A stretch of DNA of 64,000 nt from Rhizobium ruizarguesonis (GTDB taxonomy: Bacteria; Pseudomonadota; Alphaproteobacteria; Rhizobiales; Rhizobiaceae), in assembly GCF_012349115.1 (NCBI RefSeq), contig NZ_PQIG01000088.1:1-64000 (forward strand), given 5' to 3'. The translations under genes and the position numbers were made by a program. This document shows positions 59,484-64,000 of this stretch, piece after piece. The notes under the pieces were generated by a model. The model had not been told where the DNA came from and made no database searches. It saw only the letters and a list, made by a program, of their open reading frames with translations. Position 1 is the stretch's first letter. The number at the start of each line of letters is the position of its first letter.

Positions 59484-61271
59484 TTACATAATCTCCAGCA
59501 CCGGACTCTCAAGCACTTTCCCCGTCACCACATCGGCAATTCCCCGATCCGTCTGGTGCGGGCCGGCATTGCAGGCGAGCGTTGCGCCGAAGCAGGCCTT
59601 GAAGACCAAATAGGGCGGCTTCCACTTGACGATCTTTTCCATTGCACTGCGGATGCTGACGAAGGCCAAGGCGGTGTCCTTCAGCGATGCATCCGTCACC
59701 AGACCGGAGAGCGGCAGCGGCAGCATCGCTTCGATCCGGCCGTCCCTGGCGACCGCCATGCCGCCACCGGCTGATATGACGGCGTTGGCGGCGAGCGCCA
59801 TGTCGCCCGCATTGCCGCCGAAGACGGTGAGGTTGTGGCTGTCATGCGAAACGGTGGTGCAGAAGGCGCCGCGCCATTCACCCCAGCCGGTGAGGAAACC
59901 GATGCGCGGGGTACCGTCGGTTTTGCCGTGGCGATGGGTGACTGAGATCATGGCACTGCCGGCCGGCGGCACGACGAACCCGTCCCTGACCGCCGTTTCG
60001 GCCTCGCCCCATTGCGTGAAGCGCGCGCGGTCGATGGTGGCGACGCGGACGCGCTCGCCCTGCGCCGGAATGCGGAAATCATTCTCGGTCAGCGGCGGCA
60101 GCTTCACCGAATTGACAAGCGGCGCCGTATCAATCTGCTTGACGGCCACCTGCATGCTGCCGTTGCGGGCGACGAGGCGGCCGCCTGATATCACCAGCCG
60201 CGCGCGGAATTCCGTGAGGTTGTCGAAGAGCACGATGTCGGCGCGGCGGCCGGCGGCGACAAGGCCGAGATCGGGACGCTGCAGACGTTGTGCGGCATTG
60301 AAGGTCGCGGCACGGATGGCCCATTCCGGCTTCATGCCGTAGCGTACCAGGCGCCTGATGACGTCGTCGAGGCCGCCGCCTTCCTGGAGTTCGTCGGGAA
60401 AGACGTCGTCGGTGCAGAGCGTGACGGTGGGAGGCAGGTGGCCGAGACCGTTCAGCACCTCGACGAACTCCTTCAGCAGATGGTCGTGAGAGCCGCGCAG
60501 CTCGATCGTCAGGCCGGCGGAAAGCTTGGCGAGGAGATCGGTGCCGGAGGTAAGTTCGTGGTCGGAGGTGATGCCCGATGCAATGAAGGCGTTGAGATCG
60601 GCGCCTTCGAGGCCGCGGGCATGGCCGCAAACGAGCTTGCCGGCGGCAAGGCCGGCATTGACGATGGCCGTCATGCGCGGATCGCCGTCGATGATGCCGC
60701 GCATGTTCATGACTTCGGCGACGCCGCCGACGGCTGGGGAGCGCAGCATCTCGGCGACGACGGTAGCATCGAAATCGGCGCCGGCAAGTTCCAGGCCTGG
60801 CGCGGAAGGCACGCAGGAGGGCGCGAGCAGGATCACGCGCAGTGGCAGGCCGCGCGCCGCCTCGATCGCCCAGCGCACGCCGTCGAGCCCATGGACGTTG
60901 CCGAATTCATGCGGATCCCAGACGATCGTAGTCACGCCGCGCGGCAAGACGGCGCTCGCATATTCGGCCGGCGTCACCATCGAACTTTCGACATGCATGT
61001 GCGTGTCGATCAGGCCGGGCGTCAGGATGCAGCCCGCCGCATCGATGGTCTCGACGGCATCCGTTCGGCTTGCCGGGGCATGGACGCTGGCGATGAGGGT
61101 GCCGACGAGGCCGATATCGGCTTTCCGGATCAGGCCTGTCACCGCATCGAGCAGCCTGCCACCGGTGATTAGCATGTCGAAAGGGGCGTCGCCGCGCGCC
61201 GCGGTGACGGCGCGGGCGCGCAAGGCGGGATCATTGAGATCGGCGGGTTCCTGACGAGGGGTGGCGGTCAT
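59484..61271 (-). CDS. ade: Adenine deaminase
   Basis: A 595-residue metal-dependent amidohydrolase that deaminates adenine to hypoxanthine. CILTPGLIDTHMHVESSMV (metal His pair), TTIVWDPHEFGNVHG and LCTDDVFPDEL (about residue 285) are the family motifs, and the full length matches bacterial Ade. Its GTG or ATG region overlaps the nucleoside hydrolase stop by 4 bases. Together they form a purine salvage route: nucleoside to base to hypoxanthine. Confidence 0.95.
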   Translation of the reverse strand: MTATPRQEPADLNDPALRARAVTAARGDAPFDMLITGGRLLDAVTGLIRKADIGLVGTLIASVHAPASRTDAVETIDAAGCILTPGLIDTHMHVESSMVTPAEYASAVLPRGVTTIVWDPHEFGNVHGLDGVRWAIEAARGLPLRVILLAPSCVPSAPGLELAGADFDATVVAEMLRSPAVGGVAEVMNMRGIIDGDPRMTAIVNAGLAAGKLVCGHARGLEGADLNAFIASGITSDHELTSGTDLLAKLSAGLTIELRGSHDHLLKEFVEVLNGLGHLPPTVTLCTDDVFPDELQEGGGLDDVIRRLVRYGMKPEWAIRAATFNAAQRLQRPDLGLVAAGRRADIVLFDNLTEFRARLVISGGRLVARNGSMQVAVKQIDTAPLVNSVKLPPLTENDFRIPAQGERVRVATIDRARFTQWGEAETAVRDGFVVPPAGSAMISVTHRHGKTDGTPRIGFLTGWGEWRGAFCTTVSHDSHNLTVFGGNAGDMALAANAVISAGGGMAVARDGRIEAMLPLPLSGLVTDASLKDTALAFVSIRSAMEKIVKWKPPYLVFKACFGATLACNAGPHQTDRGIADVVTGKVLESPVLEIM

Positions 61272-62188
61272 TTGCGGGCCTCGTTGACCAACGCGGCGAG
61301 AATGATGACACGCGCCATGTCGGCATCGATGTCGGCGGCGAATTGGGCATTGAAGGTTGCATGCGTGGCGCGGGTCTCGACGACGGTGCGGCCTCGGGTG
61401 AGGGCACCCTGCAGCTCGACGTCGATGCGGGCGGGACGGAAGCTGACGATATCTGGAGCGACGAAGGCGACGGCGGCAGAGGGGTCGTATATCGCCATGG
61501 CCGGGCGGCCGCGGCTGGTGCCGATGCGGATATAACCCGAGAACATATCGGCGATCAGCTCGGCATTGGCGCCGCCGGCATGGCGTATCGGTTCGGCGTC
61601 TTCGGGCCTTGCCAGCACCTTGCGGCAGAGGTCGAGATCAACCATGCGCAGCGGCAGGCCATGGGCGATGACGATCGACAGGGCTTCCGGATCGGCGAGC
61701 GCGTTGAATTCGGCGGAGGCCGTATGGTTGCCGCTGGTGACGCCACCGCCCATCCAGACGAGTTCGGTGATGCGGGCGGCAAGATCGGGCCGGGCAAGCG
61801 CCACGGCGGCGATGTTGGTGAGAGGCCCGAGCGCCAGGATGCGGTGCTGGCCCTGGCGCTCCAGCCAACGGCAGAGTGCTGCGAAGGCATCGCTGTCTGC
61901 AAGGGCAGCCGCCTGCGGCAGGGTCCTGCCGATGGTCGGGATGCCGGTTTCGCCAAGGATCGCCTGCGCGGTTTCAAGCTGGCCGAGAACGGGCATGGCG
62001 CGACCGGTGTGGATCGGGAACTTCCAGCCGAAGGCACTGGCAGCGCCGGCGGCATTTATTCTCACCTGCGGCAGCGGCGTGTTGCCGAAGAGCAGCGATA
62101 GGCCGTCGATCTCGAGTTCAGACTGTACCACCACCAGAATGGCGGCGATGTCGTCAAAGCCCATGTCTGTGTCGATCCATACGCCCAT
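61268..62188 (-). CDS. Nucleoside hydrolase
   Basis: A 306-residue inosine/uridine-preferring nucleoside hydrolase. The Ca-binding Asp cluster is WIDTDMGFDDIAA at the very N-terminus. ILALGPLTNIAAVALARPDL (about residue 115) and the HTASAEFNALADPEA segment (about residue 155) are family motifs. The start at 62188 (MGVWIDTDMG) fits homologues; the ATG at 62278 would run through the small frame upstream. Coupled to ade by an ATGA overlap. Confidence 0.93.
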   Translation of the reverse strand: MGVWIDTDMGFDDIAAILVVVQSELEIDGLSLLFGNTPLPQVRINAAGAASAFGWKFPIHTGRAMPVLGQLETAQAILGETGIPTIGRTLPQAAALADSDAFAALCRWLERQGQHRILALGPLTNIAAVALARPDLAARITELVWMGGGVTSGNHTASAEFNALADPEALSIVIAHGLPLRMVDLDLCRKVLARPEDAEPIRHAGGANAELIADMFSGYIRIGTSRGRPAMAIYDPSAAVAFVAPDIVSFRPARIDVELQGALTRGRTVVETRATHATFNAQFAADIDADMARVIILAALVNEARK

Positions 62189-62192
62189 GATT

Positions 62193-62294
62193 TCACCCGA
62201 ACCGTTTGAGGTTTGCCGCGTCGGCAACCGGCAGATCGAAGGCGAGCACGGTATCGAGGAGAAGTGCTGACGAAGCAATGAGAGCCTTTTTCAT
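62193..62294 (-). CDS. 33-residue small frame between lacI-type regulator and nucleoside hydrolase
   Basis: MKKALIASSALLLDTVLAFD, then LPVADAANLKRFG and a TGA stop 4 bases before the nucleoside hydrolase start. GGAGAAC lies 9 bases upstream of the ATG, inside the end of the regulator gene. The first part resembles a signal peptide and the last part resembles the end of an unrelated protein, so it may be a deletion scar of a larger gene, or a real small or coupling peptide. Confidence 0.4.
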   Translation of the reverse strand: MKKALIASSALLLDTVLAFDLPVADAANLKRFG

Positions 62295-62295
62295 C

Positions 62296-63339
62296 TTATA
62301 TGTTCTCCATCTCTGAGGTTTTTGGTGCCGGCTTCGCAGGCCCGGATGATTGGCGGACGATCAGCTGCATAGCGACGCGTTCGATCTGCGCGGTCACGAG
62401 CCTGCCCTTGCGGATGCTGCTTGTTCTTATGCTATCCACGAGCGCCGACACGGCAATCCCGGCAATCTTATCCATGTCCATCCGGACCGTCGTCAGCGCC
62501 GGCGTGACAACAGGCGACCAGATGAGGTCGTCGAAGCCGGTGACGCTGACATCTGCGGGAATGTTGATGCCAGCCTGCTGCAACTCCGTCAGTGCCCGCA
62601 ACGCCTGCAGGTCGGAGAGGGCGGCAAAGGCGGTGAAACCCTGCCTGACTTTTTCGGCGAGACCGAGTGGGCAGTCACTGCCGTTCTCCTGCTCCAGCCT
62701 GTCGATCCACAGGGTTTCCGAATGCATGCCCGGGCGCATGCCGGAGCGAATGCCGCCGGCGCGGTCATTCTGGACGTTGGATTCCTGATTGTTGCCGATG
62801 ATGAGGATACGGCGATGGCCGAGGCCTGCGAGATGGCCGGCGATTTCGTGGCCGCCCTGCCAATGGTCGGCGGCTACGGTGTTGCCAGGCGTCGAGGGAG
62901 TGTCGATGACGGCGACCGGACAGGCCGCGGCCGAAATGCGGGTGGCGCGGCGGGGAATGATGACCATGCCGTCGACGCCGCGCTCGACCAGCCGATTGAT
63001 CGCCTCGGTCTGGGCGGCGACATCGCCGCGGGAATCGGCGATCAGCACGCCGTAACCGGCGGCGGAGGCAGCGAATTCGATCGCCTGCGCGATCTTCGGG
63101 AACAGCGGATTGGCGATATCGGGCAGCACCAGGCCGAGAACGCCGCTGCGGCCGGTCCGCAACGCCCGGCCGGCCTGGCTCGGGACGTAACCCAGCTCGG
63201 CTGCATGCTCGCGAATTCTTTCGACCAATGGGCCGGAGACCCGGCCTTTGCCGGAAAGCGCATTGGAGACCGTGGCGACGGAGACGCCGAGCGACGTCGC
63301 TATCCTGCTGAGGTTCGGTCCCGGGCGCGATGCTGTCAT
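62296..63339 (-). CDS. LacI-family transcriptional regulator of the purine salvage operon
   Basis: A 347-residue repressor. The DNA-binding helix is at residues about 10-55 (ATSLGVSVATVSNALSGKGRV, LGYVPSQAGRALRTGRSG). The periplasmic-binding-like domain has VLGLVLPDIANPLFPKIAQ and GFDDLIWSPVVTPALTTVR. It is the first gene of the unit regulator - small frame - nucleoside hydrolase - ade. The effector may be a nucleoside or base. A 12-base near-palindrome upstream of the start is a candidate operator. Confidence 0.9.
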   Translation of the reverse strand: MTASRPGPNLSRIATSLGVSVATVSNALSGKGRVSGPLVERIREHAAELGYVPSQAGRALRTGRSGVLGLVLPDIANPLFPKIAQAIEFAASAAGYGVLIADSRGDVAAQTEAINRLVERGVDGMVIIPRRATRISAAACPVAVIDTPSTPGNTVAADHWQGGHEIAGHLAGLGHRRILIIGNNQESNVQNDRAGGIRSGMRPGMHSETLWIDRLEQENGSDCPLGLAEKVRQGFTAFAALSDLQALRALTELQQAGINIPADVSVTGFDDLIWSPVVTPALTTVRMDMDKIAGIAVSALVDSIRTSSIRKGRLVTAQIERVAMQLIVRQSSGPAKPAPKTSEMENI

Positions 63340-63357
63340 AATTGACGATCACTCTGA

Positions 63358-63369
63358 TTAATCGTTTAA
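63358..63369. promoter_or_regulatory. Candidate LacI-type operator
   Basis: TTAATCGTTTAA, a near-palindrome with central CG and one mismatch, 19 bases upstream of the LacI-type start codon. LacI-family operators commonly have this form. It would give autoregulation of the whole salvage operon. Confidence 0.5.
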
Positions 63370-63454
63370 CCAGATTGATAGCTTAGCTTTTTCCGCGTGT
63401 CGAATCTGAATTCATCTTATGCGCAATTATTCGGTTACGGCATGCGACAGGCAA

Positions 63455-63487
63455 GAAAAAGCCCCGCGAGACGATCGCGAGGCTTTG
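63455..63487 (-). terminator. Terminator of the TolC-family gene
   Basis: AAAAAGCCCCGCGA, a short loop and TCGCGAGGCTTT pair with one bulge. On the minus strand the T-run follows the stem, 28 bases after the stop at 63515. Confidence 0.75.
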
Positions 63488-63514
63488 TGTTCCTCAGGTC
63501 GATTGCAGCAGCTG

Positions 63515-64000
63515 TCAGCCCTTGACAGTCACAACCTTCGCCGCCGGTGCGGTCGTCTTGCCGCCGGGGGCGAAGCCACCGCCGACTGCGATGTTCAGCG
63601 AGACATAATCCTTGGCCATCTGTTGGACGGATGCGGCAAGGCTTGCCTGGGCCAGCGAAACCTGGCGCTGCGCGTCGAGAACGTCGAGCAGCGAGGAGGC
63701 GCCGTCCTTGTAGGATGCAGTCGAAAGTTCCAGCGTTTCCTGCGTGGTCTTCACCTGGGCCTGAAGCGCCGCGACCGTTTGTGCGTCACGCCGGACGGCC
63801 GAAAGCGCATTCTCGACCTGCTCGACCGCGGTCAGCACCGTCGACTTCCAGTTGAGATAGGCGGTCGCAGCATCGGACTGTGCCGACTTGACGTTGGCGC
63901 GAAGGCGGCCACCATCGAAGATCGGCAGGTTGAGCGTCGGGCCGAAGGACCAGGGCGTCAGGCCGCCATGGATGCCACGCTGGTTGATGTAGGACGGCGA
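63515..64000 (-). CDS. TolC/OprM-family outer-membrane efflux protein (partial, 3' end)
   Basis: The last 161 residues of an RND-type outer-membrane factor; the 5' part lies beyond the window. PWSFGPTLNLPIFDGGRLRA is the OprM/NodT signature, and a long helix follows (VEQVENALSAVRRDAQTVAALQ, LELSTASYKDGASSLLDVLDAQRQV). The C-terminus is Ala/Gly-rich (GGFAPGGKTTAPAAKVV). The frame is open without a stop to base 64000. Confidence 0.9.
   Translation of the reverse strand, partial: SPSYINQRGIHGGLTPWSFGPTLNLPIFDGGRLRANVKSAQSDAATAYLNWKSTVLTAVEQVENALSAVRRDAQTVAALQAQVKTTQETLELSTASYKDGASSLLDVLDAQRQVSLAQASLAASVQQMAKDYVSLNIAVGGGFAPGGKTTAPAAKVVTVKG

Noticed and set aside
1..64000. CRISPR array, insertion sequence, phage or defence genes
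   Set aside because: I saw no regularly spaced direct repeats, no transposase or integrase motifs and no restriction, toxin-antitoxin or other defence gene signatures.

Overview
The window looks like a chromosomal segment of a Rhizobium species, closest in feel to the R. leguminosarum/R. etli group. This rests on the high-GC coding with long antisense shadow frames, the sqdBDC sulfolipid operon, the alphaproteobacterial tol-pal layout, the alpha-type serC with a structured leader, the cobalamin-riboswitch CbtBA pair, and the many short palindromic intergenic repeats typical of rhizobia. It is almost entirely core or stable-accessory genome. I see no transposase, integrase, phage gene, CRISPR array or defence island.

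Layout. 1-9.5 kb: a flavin-dependent monooxygenase, YebC, a stress-protein-26-like flavoprotein, an MBL-fold protein, 5-formyl-THF cyclo-ligase with a YmdB phosphoesterase, an unknown coiled-coil protein and the sulfolipid operon sqdB-sqdD-sqdC. 9.6-21.4 kb: the envelope/division block ybgC, tolQ, tolR, tolA, an extra TolA-C-terminal-like gene, tolB, pal, cpoB, then tilS, ftsH and glmM. 21.7-31 kb: small envelope proteins, an outer-membrane barrel, serC-serA behind a likely cis-acting RNA, a PAS-PAS-GGDEF-EAL protein, mnmA and tRNA-Met(CAT). 31-39.6 kb: a VCBS-like protein and a liv-type ABC transporter beside pobA with its AraC-family regulator. 39.7-47 kb: phosphoketolase/acetate kinase, a Pit phosphate transporter and a second GGDEF-EAL protein. 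47-50.5 kb: a histidine phosphatase, the cobalamin riboswitch with cbtB-cbtA, a secreted unknown protein and a sulfite-oxidase-like enzyme. 50.6-64 kb: a DctB/DctD-type two-component pair, an ArsR-SRPBCC unit with twin operators, the tctCBA tricarboxylate transporter, an M20 amidohydrolase, a LacI-controlled purine salvage operon (nucleoside hydrolase, adenine deaminase) and the 3' part of a TolC-family gene cut by the window edge.

The most unusual things are: (i) a dispersed palindromic repeat sitting in frame inside tilS, with a fuller copy between sqdB and sqdD; (ii) a free-standing exported TolA-C-terminal-like protein between tolA and tolB; (iii) a histidine phosphatase with Cys in place of the Arg of its RHG motif, next to the cobalamin riboswitch; (iv) four very small genes with good ribosome sites (33, 43, 38 and 33 codons); (v) repeat elements whose outer ends coincide with the stop codons of neighbouring genes. 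I found no clear-cut, wholly new multi-gene system. Items (i) to (iii) are the best leads.
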